33,835 nt of DNA from a bacterium (GTDB lineage: Bacteria; Spirochaetota; UBA4802; UBA5550), in contig JAAENB010000727.1 of NCBI GenBank assembly GCA_024224995.1, positions 1-33,835 of the forward strand, in the 5' to 3' direction. Below, in pieces: positions 7,362 to 15,369 of the stretch. Each line of letters opens with the position of its first letter. Position 1 is the stretch's first letter. A program made the translations under genes and the position numbers. Under the pieces are notes generated by a model. That model did not search any database, was not told the origin of the DNA, and was given only the letters and a program-made list of their open reading frames with translations.

Positions 7362-8357
7362 ATGGATATAATGGATAATTTTATTAATATGCTGCTATTA
7401 AAAAAATTACGGGATATCTTAAGAATATTTCTTGATCTCAGGTGTTTTTTCGTGCCCTCATATTCCAGGGCAATCCCTAACCTGGTACGGCTTAAAGAGT
7501 GCGTTTCTCTTGAACGCTATGGCATTAGAATGAAGTTCAACAATATTCCCCGCGGCTTATGCCGGGTGCCCTACACTATTCCTTTTGGAGAATTTCTTCA
7601 CGAGCTTTCACTGGGAGAAGTAGACATTGAAGCGGTCAATTCATACGTGCTGGGCGATTACCGGAAAAATCCCGAGTCCCTTCCCGAATTAAAAGGAGTT
7701 GCCAATATTCTCGATCCCACGAGTAAATTTAAAGACACCTGGTTTGGGACGTATATTATCTTTGATGACCCTGCCGGAAAAGGAAGGAAATTTATGCTCA
7801 TAGATCCGGCCGGATCACCCGGTGACCCGGCCAATTTTAATACCGGGTCCATGGTAAAAATCTCCGATCTCGACCAAAAGCTTATTACCTGGTCGAGCCA
7901 TGAAAACCATAGCGGTTATATAGAAGAGACCCATAACAAGGAGTTTTATTACCGGCAGCGGGAAAAGCTCAGAGTGGAAACCGTTCCCGGGCCCGGTGGA
8001 GACTCCTGGCTCCGTATTGCCGGATCATTCGACACCACTTCAATAATTCCCGATCTTGAAAAAACCAATATGCGTCTTTTCTCATCATCCAGGGGAATTT
8101 GCGGCCTGCCAAATGATGCGGTCTTTGAACTGGTGGAGCCCTGGAATAAGATCATTATACATGGTGAAGCGGCAGCAAAATATTTTGAGCGGGACAACAT
8201 CAAATTTTGGGCTCTCTGCTATTATTGCGCGTCCGAATATGATCTTAAGAACGGGAAACACGTTAATAACTGGGAAGAGACCAATGTGAAAAGCCTGTTG
8301 CGGAATATGTTTAATTCCATGACAATTGAGATAACAGAACGGTTTACATTTATTTGA
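7362..8357 (+). CDS. Hypothetical protein, 331 aa
   Basis: 331 aa from the ATG at 7362, or 328 aa from the in-frame ATG at 7371. The upstream GGGGA is the only ribosome-site candidate. There is no clear signal peptide, although residues 5-30 are helical and fairly hydrophobic. The rest is a mixed alpha/beta soluble-looking protein with WFGTYIIFDDPAGKGRKFML, a Pro/Gly-rich centre (DPAGSPGDPANFN) and a cysteine pair in FWALCYYCASEYD. I do not recognise a family. It is bracketed by 20-bp direct repeats (7259 and 8478), which suggests insertion next to the pbpC remnant. Confidence 0.7.
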   Translation: MDIMDNFINMLLLKKLRDILRIFLDLRCFFVPSYSRAIPNLVRLKECVSLERYGIRMKFNNIPRGLCRVPYTIPFGEFLHELSLGEVDIEAVNSYVLGDYRKNPESLPELKGVANILDPTSKFKDTWFGTYIIFDDPAGKGRKFMLIDPAGSPGDPANFNTGSMVKISDLDQKLITWSSHENHSGYIEETHNKEFYYRQREKLRVETVPGPGGDSWLRIAGSFDTTSIIPDLEKTNMRLFSSSRGICGLPNDAVFELVEPWNKIIIHGEAAAKYFERDNIKFWALCYYCASEYDLKNGKHVNNWEETNVKSLLRNMFNSMTIEITERFTFI

Positions 8358-8386
8358 ACGAAGTACTAATATAGAGGAATTTTTTT

Positions 8387-8476
8387 ATGAACCAGGTTAA
8401 GGAATTAATACTGATATTTTTTATCATAATTTTCTACTATAGTAACCGGCATAATACCGTTTTATATCGTAGATAG
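8387..8476 (+). CDS. Candidate 29-aa single-span membrane peptide
   Basis: A short frame from the ATG at 8387 with AGAGG nine bases upstream: a short N-terminus MNQVKE, a strongly hydrophobic stretch LILIFFIIIFYY, and a basic tail ending in RR. This is the layout of small membrane peptides, including type I toxins, but length and composition alone prove little in AT-rich DNA. It begins 29 bases after the 331-aa gene and ends one base before the right 20-bp direct repeat. The rest of 8358-8593 is AT-rich and contains the promoter area of the next gene. Confidence 0.3.
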   Translation: MNQVKELILIFFIIIFYYSNRHNTVLYRR

Positions 8477-8477
8477 T

Positions 8478-8497
8478 GGATGATCCATTTCGATATT
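8478..8497 (+). repeat. 20-bp direct repeat, right copy
   Basis: Identical to 7259-7278. On the minus strand it recreates the first five codons of the pbpC remnant (MDHPL) before running into a stop, so it appears to be a duplicated scrap of the pbpC 5' end. Confidence 0.85.
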
Positions 8498-8593
8498 TTT
8501 GCTAAATTTCCTTTTTTTCCTTTTTTTTTGCAGTATAGTATACGTATAGCAAGCTCAAAAAATTAAATTAAATTAAACAAGAGAGGTGCTCTA

Positions 8594-10141
8594 ATGAAAA
8601 AAAACTATTGTATCAATATGGGGATGATATTTCTCATGCTGGGCCTGGTTTTCTTATCCGGCTTGGATCTAAATGCTAATGGTAAAGTAAAGATGTCTAA
8701 ATTGCAGGTTCTACACAAACAGATAAAGGCTGATGTCTGCATCATCTACCAGGTTGGAGACGGTCGTGAAGCAGAATTTGACTATCTCACGGATATCATC
8801 TGGCGCTATAAGGAGGAGGACATTCTCCACCGTTCTTTCAGCCAATGGACCAAAAAAAAGTTTAATAGAATGGAGCATTATGCAATACGTAATAAAGTAA
8901 AATCCTTTACCATTGGGGCTACCTTAGTAGTTGTTGGTATTCTCACCGAGGGAGCGGGTTTGGTGGTGGTAGTGCCTGCAATGGTAGTTGGAAAAGCCGG
9001 CAAGGTAGCCTGGAACAAGAAGAGCAAAAATAAGAAGAAGGCTAATGCTGAAGAAGAGATGGTGGACTTGTTCAGCAACCACTCTGTTCAGCCGGGTATG
9101 ATAAAAGAAGGAATCACTAATCATGCGAATGATTACGAGACGTATCATCAAACTCTCACCTCCTTTGGCCTGGCAATAAACATAAATATAATGGAAGAGA
9201 TGAATTATATAACAAGGATTGCTAGTGAGATCGATCTAATTCATAACGGTCATATAAACTTTAAGGGGATAGTAAAGGATATGAACGATAAGAAGCCCGC
9301 TAAATTAACAAACGATACAGTGTATAAAGCCATCAAATTGGGGGCCGCTTTCGAAAAAAAAATAATAGATTTTGAGTGTCACCTGGATATTGTAACTGAT
9401 ATCCAGAAAAGTATGGACGAACTGGTGGGCGTCATGAGTTATATAGAGGGACACCGTATAAAGCATGTGGAAGAGAACAATAATGATGCAAGGGTAAAAA
9501 TGTTTGACAAAGCCGTAAAAGAGTCAAAAAAGGGTCTTGAAACGGTGAAAGGTTACGGTCTAATGGCGAAAATGAAGAAATTCGGTAAGGCCTGGGGTTC
9601 TGCTGTGGGGCTCAAGGCCCTTGGGACTTTTTTTGTCTCCTCCTTAAACATTGATACGGTTTTAGCTGCACAGCCCACAAGCATGGGTATTTCAGCTGCC
9701 GGCGGCGTTCTTAACATGTTCATGGTTCCAGTGGAATATAAATGGTACGATAGTAAATTTAATACCTGGAAAGGAGCAGAACAACAGTATAAGAAGACAC
9801 ATGACTCTCGTACTGCCCTGGGGAGAGTACTCAAAAAGAATCTCCTGGGCTGCCAAAAACTGATGAATTCCATAAGAGACAACTACAACAAGCTGGGGGA
9901 ATTCGTCAATACGAAGGATGCATTTGACGCTACGGGCGAAATCAATGAGTCTTTTCAAGACTTATACGCGGAGATTTATGTCTCTATAATCCTCTATAGA
10001 GCTCTCAGCGAGATTAATAACGATCTACTGAAAGGATTAAAACTCTACGCAAGGGATGAGCGTTATGTGTTAGATAGATTTACCCAAACAGCAGCAAAAT
10101 CTTATGATAAGTATTGTGAATTGAACGATATAGGCGAATAA
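8594..10141 (+). CDS. Cassette gene A1: large exported helical protein with hydrophobic hairpin
   Basis: 515 aa, ATG with GAGAGGTG six bases upstream. Signal peptide at residues 1-29 (MKKN start, core GMIFLMLGLVFLSGL). Predicted almost entirely helical, lysine-rich, with one long uninterrupted hydrophobic, Gly-rich segment at about residues 104-135 (TIGATLVVVGILTEGAGLVV) flanked by basic residues. A second weaker one lies near residues 340-390 (TSMGISAAGGVLNMFMVPVE). The C-terminus is CELNDIGE. This layout resembles alpha-helical pore-forming proteins (ClyA/Hbl/XaxA type), where a helical bundle hides a hydrophobic tongue. I see no sequence motif proving it. A full-length paralogue lies at 12840-14417. 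The upstream region carries a T-tract and two AGTAT units, a shorter form of the repeat before the paralogue. It is convergent with the beta-barrel gene across a shared hairpin. Confidence 0.75.
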   Translation: MKKNYCINMGMIFLMLGLVFLSGLDLNANGKVKMSKLQVLHKQIKADVCIIYQVGDGREAEFDYLTDIIWRYKEEDILHRSFSQWTKKKFNRMEHYAIRNKVKSFTIGATLVVVGILTEGAGLVVVVPAMVVGKAGKVAWNKKSKNKKKANAEEEMVDLFSNHSVQPGMIKEGITNHANDYETYHQTLTSFGLAININIMEEMNYITRIASEIDLIHNGHINFKGIVKDMNDKKPAKLTNDTVYKAIKLGAAFEKKIIDFECHLDIVTDIQKSMDELVGVMSYIEGHRIKHVEENNNDARVKMFDKAVKESKKGLETVKGYGLMAKMKKFGKAWGSAVGLKALGTFFVSSLNIDTVLAAQPTSMGISAAGGVLNMFMVPVEYKWYDSKFNTWKGAEQQYKKTHDSRTALGRVLKKNLLGCQKLMNSIRDNYNKLGEFVNTKDAFDATGEINESFQDLYAEIYVSIILYRALSEINNDLLKGLKLYARDERYVLDRFTQTAAKSYDKYCELNDIGE

Positions 10142-10154
10142 GCAGCGTGATTGC

Positions 10155-10178
10155 CCAGGGGGCTGTGGAGCCCCCTGG
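10155..10178. terminator. Bidirectional hairpin between A1 and B1
   Basis: CCAGGGGGCT paired with AGCCCCCTGG around a 4-base loop, followed on the plus strand by CTCCACTTTTT and placed between convergent stops (10141 and 10209). An identical hairpin stands at the matching place in the second cassette. Confidence 0.7.
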
Positions 10179-10208
10179 CTCCACTTTTTCAACAATGACT
10201 CACTCGTT

Positions 10209-10913
10209 CTACAGTTTTAATATACCACCAAATTTGAAACTTCTTCTTATTACGGTAGTGAGCTTATTATTATGATAAGTATTATCAAAATTGGCAAACA
10301 GGTCATACTGTTCGCTAATTGGGATCTCTATTCCAACTCCAAGAAGTCCAAAAAAACCATTATTGCTGCCGTAAGTGACAATGGGAAAATCCTTTGTAAA
10401 ATAAGCATACCCCAGTGCGGCATAACAGTTAACAACCCACACCAGTTTTAGTTCAGCTCCCGCTCCAATAGTAATAAGACTGTTTTCCTTACTGTATATA
10501 TAAGAAGCCAGGCCAAGAGGCCCCATTCCAAACATGGGCTTCGACTGCCACCGGGTAAATTTTCCAATTTCAAATAAATAAGCGTATTGCAGTCCTACTC
10601 CCATTCCATTTGTTTCTGCGGAGTATACTTTTTTATAATCAGTAACTGTATTTGGTTCTGCAATTCCCTGGTCATTGATTATCGAGTAGGTTTGCCCCTC
10701 ATCAATAAATACCCCATATTCAATACCCAGGTCGTAAGCTATTCGTATTTCATGGTATCCGCCGCCCCGAAACTTGAATGAAGAATCTTTCGTATCCAGC
10801 TTATTTTCCCATTTATCGTCATAAATGGTAGGTTTTGGGATTTGTTGTGAATAAAGCGGAAAAGAAAAGCTTGCTATTATTATCGCAATTAGTAAAAAAT
10901 TTATACATTTCAT
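10209..10913 (-). CDS. Cassette gene B1: outer-membrane beta-barrel-like protein
   Basis: 234 aa, ATG with AAGGAG six bases upstream and a TATAAT box at 10948-10943. Sec signal peptide at residues 1-22 (core FLLIAIIIASFSF, cleavage before QQIPKP). The mature 211 residues show alternating hydrophobic/polar strands rich in Gly, Tyr and Phe (GVGLQYAYLFEIG, LVWVVNCYAALGYAYF, NGFFGLLGVGIEI) and end RRSFKFGGILKL. This fits a small outer-membrane beta-barrel of 8-10 strands. The last residue is Leu rather than Phe. The mature part differs from that of B2 at only six positions, whereas the signal peptides differ strongly. Role unknown; it probably works with the A protein. Confidence 0.7.
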   Translation of the reverse strand: MKCINFLLIAIIIASFSFPLYSQQIPKPTIYDDKWENKLDTKDSSFKFRGGGYHEIRIAYDLGIEYGVFIDEGQTYSIINDQGIAEPNTVTDYKKVYSAETNGMGVGLQYAYLFEIGKFTRWQSKPMFGMGPLGLASYIYSKENSLITIGAGAELKLVWVVNCYAALGYAYFTKDFPIVTYGSNNGFFGLLGVGIEIPISEQYDLFANFDNTYHNNKLTTVIRRSFKFGGILKL

Positions 10914-11014
10914 GGTTCTCTCCTTGAAAAATATGGCTTTTTATTATAAAATTCATTTCAAAGCAACAATTATTTTTTTTATTGTACGGGTCACTAAAAA
11001 GGAGTTAATACGAT

Positions 11015-12166
11015 ATGACAGGTACCGGAAAGAGTCAAATTACTATTGATGACATTGTAATAAAAAAGATTGGTAGAGAATACAACTCTGAGATGCTCGA
11101 TCTTATTAAAAATTCCCCAATGGCTGCCAAAGATATTGACCTGGTTGTAGACCGCCGGCCTGATTGTTTTCTAATGCCGGAACTTAACTTTGATGAAGTA
11201 AAATATGGCGGTTTTTTTTACCGGGACAGGCTTGAGGGCTTTGTGATGTTTGGGTTTAAAACAGTATATGTTAATGGAAAGCCTGAAGTTGTTTTTTGTT
11301 ACAGCGATTTACACTTTAGCAAGAAAATACAAGGATATGGATTATACCCCTTACTCCATTATAAATTTTATGATTTTTATTATGATGAAGTTGTAAAGAG
11401 AACGAATTTCGGGTATAGTGCCATATTGCAGGGGAATGTAAAGGTTGAAAAAATGATTGGCGAAATACGGAAGGAATCTCCATATGTTCCATACAGTAAA
11501 CGCGTTGCGGAAATGACTACGAAAAGCATGTTAATAACTTTTGCAAAAAAAGAATCAACAAAATATTCCATTCGGATAGCAGAAAAAAAAGATATTCCGG
11601 GTATTGTTGCTCTACTGGATGAGGAATTTAAAAACAGGCTTTTGGGCCCTGTTATTACAAAAGAAAAATTTTTAAAGAACCTGGAGGACAGACCTGGTTT
11701 TGGGATTGAAAATTATTATATCGCTGAATATGAAGATACTATTGTTGGCGTCTGCTCTGCCTGGGATTCCAGCTCTGTTAAACAAACCGTTCCAACAAGG
11801 CATAATTTTAAAATGAAATTGATTGCCTCTGCCTATTCAATAGCAGGGAAACTTTTTAAGTTCCCCGCACTCCCCAAAATTGGAGTACCGTTTAAAGAGG
11901 TGTATATTGCCGAATATGCCATACGGAACCGTGATCCGGAAATCATGAAGGCATTATTAACCAGGGTATATACTGTTTATAAAGAAAAAAAATATAATTC
12001 CGTTCTTTTTATGAGCAGCAGTGATGACCCGCTTCTGAAGGCTGCTGATGATTTTTTTGGTGTTACAATAAAAGCCGGTCTGAATTTATATTATATGACC
12101 AGGGAACGATTCGACCGGGATGATATTGCCGTCAATTTGCCATACCTGGATATCGCACTGCTGTAA
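11015..12166 (+). CDS. Cassette gene X1: tandem GNAT-like acyltransferase protein
   Basis: 383 aa, ATG with AAGGAG eight bases upstream. Two domains: residues about 10-180 (GFFYRDRLEGFVMFGFKTVY, FSKKIQGYGLYPLLHYKFYD) and about 190-375 (YSIRIAEKKDIPGIVALLDE, YIAEYEDTIVGVCSAWD). Both have the beta-strand pattern and spacing of GNAT N-acetyltransferases, and the second begins with the typical 'IRxAxxxDIPxIxxLL' start. The canonical Q/RxxGxG/A loop is at best degenerate (QGYGLY in the first), so acetyl-CoA use is inferred. It is soluble. Divergent from B1 and convergent with MarR1, meeting it stop to stop. The second cassette has an unrelated M50 protease in this position. Confidence 0.7.
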   Translation: MTGTGKSQITIDDIVIKKIGREYNSEMLDLIKNSPMAAKDIDLVVDRRPDCFLMPELNFDEVKYGGFFYRDRLEGFVMFGFKTVYVNGKPEVVFCYSDLHFSKKIQGYGLYPLLHYKFYDFYYDEVVKRTNFGYSAILQGNVKVEKMIGEIRKESPYVPYSKRVAEMTTKSMLITFAKKESTKYSIRIAEKKDIPGIVALLDEEFKNRLLGPVITKEKFLKNLEDRPGFGIENYYIAEYEDTIVGVCSAWDSSSVKQTVPTRHNFKMKLIASAYSIAGKLFKFPALPKIGVPFKEVYIAEYAIRNRDPEIMKALLTRVYTVYKEKKYNSVLFMSSSDDPLLKAADDFFGVTIKAGLNLYYMTRERFDRDDIAVNLPYLDIALL

Positions 12167-12604
12167 TTATTCATCTCCCAGGATGATCCTGAGTTTTTTA
12201 AGAGTCCCCAGCAGCATCTCCTTTTCTTCTTTTTCAAAGTCCTTCCAGATTTTCTTAAAGTGGCTGCTCATTATTGGTTTCATTTCATCCTGCATGGATA
12301 AACTTTTTTGCGTTGAATGAATAAACGTGACCCGGGCGTCATCAGTTCCGGGCAGTTTTTCTATCCACCCATCACGCTCAAGCCGCTGGATTATCCGAGA
12401 AACCGTATGCTTGTCTTTTAAGGTCATCTCCACGATATCTTTCTGGGAGACCGGTTCTCCCGTAGACCACAGGGTCATCATAATCTGCCATTGCTCCGGG
12501 GTCATTTTATATGCTGCCAGGGCACGGGTAAGCTCTCTTCTAAAAAGGAGCCCTACCCTGTTTATGTTAAAACCAAGCTTGTCCTGTAATTCTGATGGGA
12601 TCAT
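12167..12604 (-). CDS. MarR-family transcription regulator (cassette copy 1)
   Basis: 145 aa, normal MarR length. The winged helix is clear: TPEQWQIMMTLW, then PVSQKDIVEMTLKDKHTVSRIIQRLERDGWIEK (recognition helix and start of the wing) and the wing DDARVTFIHST. MarR proteins bind as dimers to palindromes and usually repress their own and divergent genes. The divergent neighbour is A2, which makes A2 the likely target. No ribosome site precedes the ATG. The -10 box sits 6 bases away, so the mRNA is probably leaderless. The paralogue at 16052-16492 differs at eight residues plus one extra C-terminal Gln. Confidence 0.9.
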   Translation of the reverse strand: MIPSELQDKLGFNINRVGLLFRRELTRALAAYKMTPEQWQIMMTLWSTGEPVSQKDIVEMTLKDKHTVSRIIQRLERDGWIEKLPGTDDARVTFIHSTQKSLSMQDEMKPIMSSHFKKIWKDFEKEEKEMLLGTLKKLRIILGDE

Positions 12605-12610
12605 TTTATT

Positions 12611-12639
12611 TATAGATATAATGGAAAGGGAAAAGTCAA
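12611..12639 (-). promoter_or_regulatory. MarR1 promoter with possible operator
   Basis: TTGACT (12639-12634), 17-base spacer, TCTATA (12616-12611), then 6 bases to the ATG. The palindrome TTATAGATATAA (12610-12621) overlaps the -10 box and could be an autoregulatory operator. That part is weak because the second copy does not keep the symmetry. Confidence 0.55.
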
Positions 12640-12758
12640 GTGTTTTTGTTGTTTATGCAACTTTTTTATTGCCGGGATTCAAGTCGATTGGTAAATTTAT
12701 CCGCAATATTCATGAATAATCCTTGACTCGCATTTTTTCGTTTTTTTCGTTTTTTTTG

Positions 12759-12796
12759 TAGTATAGTATAGTATAGTATAGTATAGTATAGTATAG
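12759..12796 (+). repeat. Pentanucleotide tandem repeat in A2 promoter region
   Basis: Seven full GTATA units plus flanking partial units, a 38-bp tract with period 5, between a T-rich stretch and the ribosome site of A2. Each unit contains the -10-like hexamer TATAGT. The corresponding region of A1 (about 8529-8550) has only two units, then diverges. Slippage would move promoter elements by half-helical turns, which could switch or tune expression. Confidence 0.9.
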
Positions 12797-12839
12797 CAAG
12801 CTTAAAATCTAATAAAATTAAACAAGAGAGGTGATCTTA

Positions 12840-14417
12840 ATGAAAAAAAACTATTGTATTAATATGGGGATGGTATTTCTCATGCTGAGCCTGGTTTTCT
12901 TATCCGGTCTGGATATAAATGCTAATGGTAAGCAAAAGAAGAGTAAATTGGAGGTTCAGCACGAACAGATAAAGGCTGATGTCTGCGTTATCTACCAGGT
13001 TGGTTCGCTATATAAAGCACCACAGTTAAAAGGAGACCGTCGTACAGCAGAATTTGACTATCTCACGGATATTATCTGGCGCTATAAGGCGGAGGACCTT
13101 CGCAACCGTTCTTTCAGCCAATGGATCGACAAAAAGTTTAATAGAATGGAGCATTATACAAAACGTAATAAAGTAAAATCTTTTACCGTTGGGGCCACCC
13201 TGGTTATTGTTGGTGTTCTTACCGAGGGAGTGGGTTTGGTAGTGGTGGTGCCCACAATGCTAATTGTAAAAGGCGTCAAGGTAGGCTGGAACAAGAAGAG
13301 CAAAGATAGTAAGGTGGCTAAAGCTGAAGACGAGGTTCTGGAAAAGTTCAGCGGCCACCATGTTAATCCGGGCTCGATAGCAAAAGCAATCAAGAAATAT
13401 GCGGAGGATAATCAAAAATCGTATCATCAAGCTCTCACCTCCTTTTGCCTGGCAATGAACATTAATATATTGGAAGAGGAGAGTTACATAACAAGGGTTG
13501 CTAGTGAGATCGATCAAATTAATAAAGGTCATTTTAACTTCTTAGATATCGCAAAGTCTATGAAAAAGACGGAGCCCGCTAAATTAACAAAGGATACAAT
13601 CTATAAGTCCATCAAACTTGGGGCCGCTTTCGAAAAAAACTTAATAGATTTTGAGTGTCACCTGGACATTATGACTGATATCCAGAAAGGTATGGACGAA
13701 CTGGTGGGCATAATGAGTTATCTGGAAGGAGAGCGTATAGCGCATGTGAAAGCTGATGCTGATAAGATAAAAAAGTTTAACAAAACTGTTAAATTCTTAA
13801 AAAATGGTCTTGAAAAGGTGAAAAATTTTGGTCTAATGGCGAAATTGAAGAAAGCCGGTAAAAACTGGGCTGCTGCAGTGGCGCTCAAGGGTATTGGAAC
13901 TTATTTTCTCAGCTTAAGCGTTGATGCGGTTGCCACTGCACAGCCCACAAGCATGGGGCTTTCAGCTGCCGGCGGCCTTCTTAATATGTTTATGGTTCCA
14001 GTGGAATATGAATGGTACGATCATAAATTTAAGAAGTGGGAAAGCGCAAAAAGCCAGCATAAAGAGACTCATGACTCTCGTACTGCCCTGGCGAAAGTAC
14101 TCAAAAAAAATATCCAGGGCTGCCAGAAGTTGATGAATTCCATAAGAGACAACTACACAAAGCTGGGGGAATTCGTTGATGGGAAGGATCCAATGCCTGG
14201 TAACGATGAGAAGAAAATCGATGAGTCTTTTAAAGACATATACGCGGACCTTTATGCCGCTATAATCTGCTATAGAGCTCTCAGCAAGATTAATAACGAT
14301 CTACTGGAAGGATTAAAACTCCACGCAAAGAATGAGCGTTTGGCGTTAGAAAAGCTTACCGAAGCAGCAGCAAAATCTTATGGTGCGTATTGTGAGTTGA
14401 ACGATATAGGCGAATAA
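12840..14417 (+). CDS. Cassette gene A2: large exported helical protein, paralogue of A1
   Basis: 525 aa from the ATG at 12840 (GAGAGGTG six bases upstream). A GTG nine bases earlier lies inside the ribosome site and is rejected. Homologous to A1 over the full length; by eye roughly two thirds identical. It shares the signal peptide, the basic-flanked hydrophobic segment (VGATLVIVGVLTEGVGLVVV at about residues 114-133), the block QPTSMGLSAAGGLLNMFMVP, and the C-terminus CELNDIGE. Differences include a short insertion after YQVG (SLYKAPQLKGD) and another near VDGKDPMPGNDEKK. Divergent from MarR1, with the pentanucleotide tract between them. Function unknown; the pore-forming-like architecture is an inference. 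Confidence 0.75.
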   Translation: MKKNYCINMGMVFLMLSLVFLSGLDINANGKQKKSKLEVQHEQIKADVCVIYQVGSLYKAPQLKGDRRTAEFDYLTDIIWRYKAEDLRNRSFSQWIDKKFNRMEHYTKRNKVKSFTVGATLVIVGVLTEGVGLVVVVPTMLIVKGVKVGWNKKSKDSKVAKAEDEVLEKFSGHHVNPGSIAKAIKKYAEDNQKSYHQALTSFCLAMNINILEEESYITRVASEIDQINKGHFNFLDIAKSMKKTEPAKLTKDTIYKSIKLGAAFEKNLIDFECHLDIMTDIQKGMDELVGIMSYLEGERIAHVKADADKIKKFNKTVKFLKNGLEKVKNFGLMAKLKKAGKNWAAAVALKGIGTYFLSLSVDAVATAQPTSMGLSAAGGLLNMFMVPVEYEWYDHKFKKWESAKSQHKETHDSRTALAKVLKKNIQGCQKLMNSIRDNYTKLGEFVDGKDPMPGNDEKKIDESFKDIYADLYAAIICYRALSKINNDLLEGLKLHAKNERLALEKLTEAAAKSYGAYCELNDIGE

Positions 14418-14430
14418 GCAGCGTGATTAC

Positions 14431-14454
14431 CCAGGGGGCTGTGGAGCCCCCTGG
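14431..14454. terminator. Bidirectional hairpin between A2 and B2
   Basis: The same CCAGGGGGCT / AGCCCCCTGG stem and GTGG loop as at 10155-10178, between the convergent stops of A2 and B2. Confidence 0.7.
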
Positions 14455-14480
14455 CTCCACTTATCAACAATGACTCCGTT

Positions 14481-15185
14481 CTACAGTTTTAATATAACGC
14501 CAAATTTAAAACTTCTTCTTATTACAGTAGTGAGCTCATTCTTATGATAGGTATTATCGAAATTGGCAAACAGGTCATACTGTTCGCTAATTGGGATCTC
14601 TATTCCAACGCCAAGAAGTCCAAAAAAACCATTATTGCTGCCGTAAGTGACAATGGGAAAATCCTTTGTAAAATAAGCATACCCCAATGCGGCATAACAG
14701 TTAACAACCCATACCAGTTTTAGTTCAGCTCCCGCTCCAATAGTAATAAGACTGTTTTCCTTACTGTATATATAAGAAGCCAGACCAAGAGGCCCCATTC
14801 CAAACATGGGTTTCGACTGCCACCGGGTAAATTTTCCAATTTCAAATAAATAAGCGTATTGCAGTCCTGCTCCCATTCCATTCGTTTCTGCGGAATATAC
14901 TTTTTTATAATCAGTAACTGTATTTGGTTCCGCAATTCCCTGGTCATTGATTATCGAGTAGGTTTGTCCCTCATCAACAAATACGCCGTATTCAATACCC
15001 AGGTCGAAAGCTATTCGTATTTCATGGTATCCGCCGCCTCGAAACTTGAATGAAGAATCTTTCGTATCCAGCTTATTTTCCCATTTATCGTCATAAATGG
15101 TCGGTTTTGGGATTTGTTGAGAGTAGAGCGGAAAAAAAACGCCTGTAATTAATAATACCGTCAGGAATAATTTCATGGATTTCAT
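14481..15185 (-). CDS. Cassette gene B2: outer-membrane beta-barrel-like protein, paralogue of B1
   Basis: 234 aa from the ATG at 15185 (AAGGAG six bases upstream). The frame extends further upstream but without a ribosome site. Signal peptide MKSMKLFLTVLLITGVFF differs from that of B1. The mature part is almost identical to B1: Y/F, I/V, V/A, N/K, K/E and G/V are the only changes. About 80 bases have been added between the ribosome site and the conserved promoter-like sequence (TTTTATAA near 15280), giving a longer leader than B1. Outer-membrane barrel by strand pattern; role unknown. Confidence 0.7.
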   Translation of the reverse strand: MKSMKLFLTVLLITGVFFPLYSQQIPKPTIYDDKWENKLDTKDSSFKFRGGGYHEIRIAFDLGIEYGVFVDEGQTYSIINDQGIAEPNTVTDYKKVYSAETNGMGAGLQYAYLFEIGKFTRWQSKPMFGMGPLGLASYIYSKENSLITIGAGAELKLVWVVNCYAALGYAYFTKDFPIVTYGSNNGFFGLLGVGIEIPISEQYDLFANFDNTYHKNELTTVIRRSFKFGVILKL

Positions 15186-15369
15186 GGTTCTCTCCTTAAT
15201 TTCCAACCTCTCGATAAGATTATCAAAAATCATCGATAATGCCGCTTTACACAACAAAAATTTACCGGAAATATGACTTTTTTTATAAAACTCTTTTCAA
15301 ATTCGTATTGTTCTTTTTTATTGACTAAGTGCAAAATGAGGAAAATTTATACCAGGTAGAGACCGGAAT

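Noticed and set aside
12610..12719. Short peptide frame starting in the MarR1 promoter region
   Set aside because: It overlaps promoter boxes, lacks a ribosome site, and its equivalent in the second cassette has a different sequence and end.
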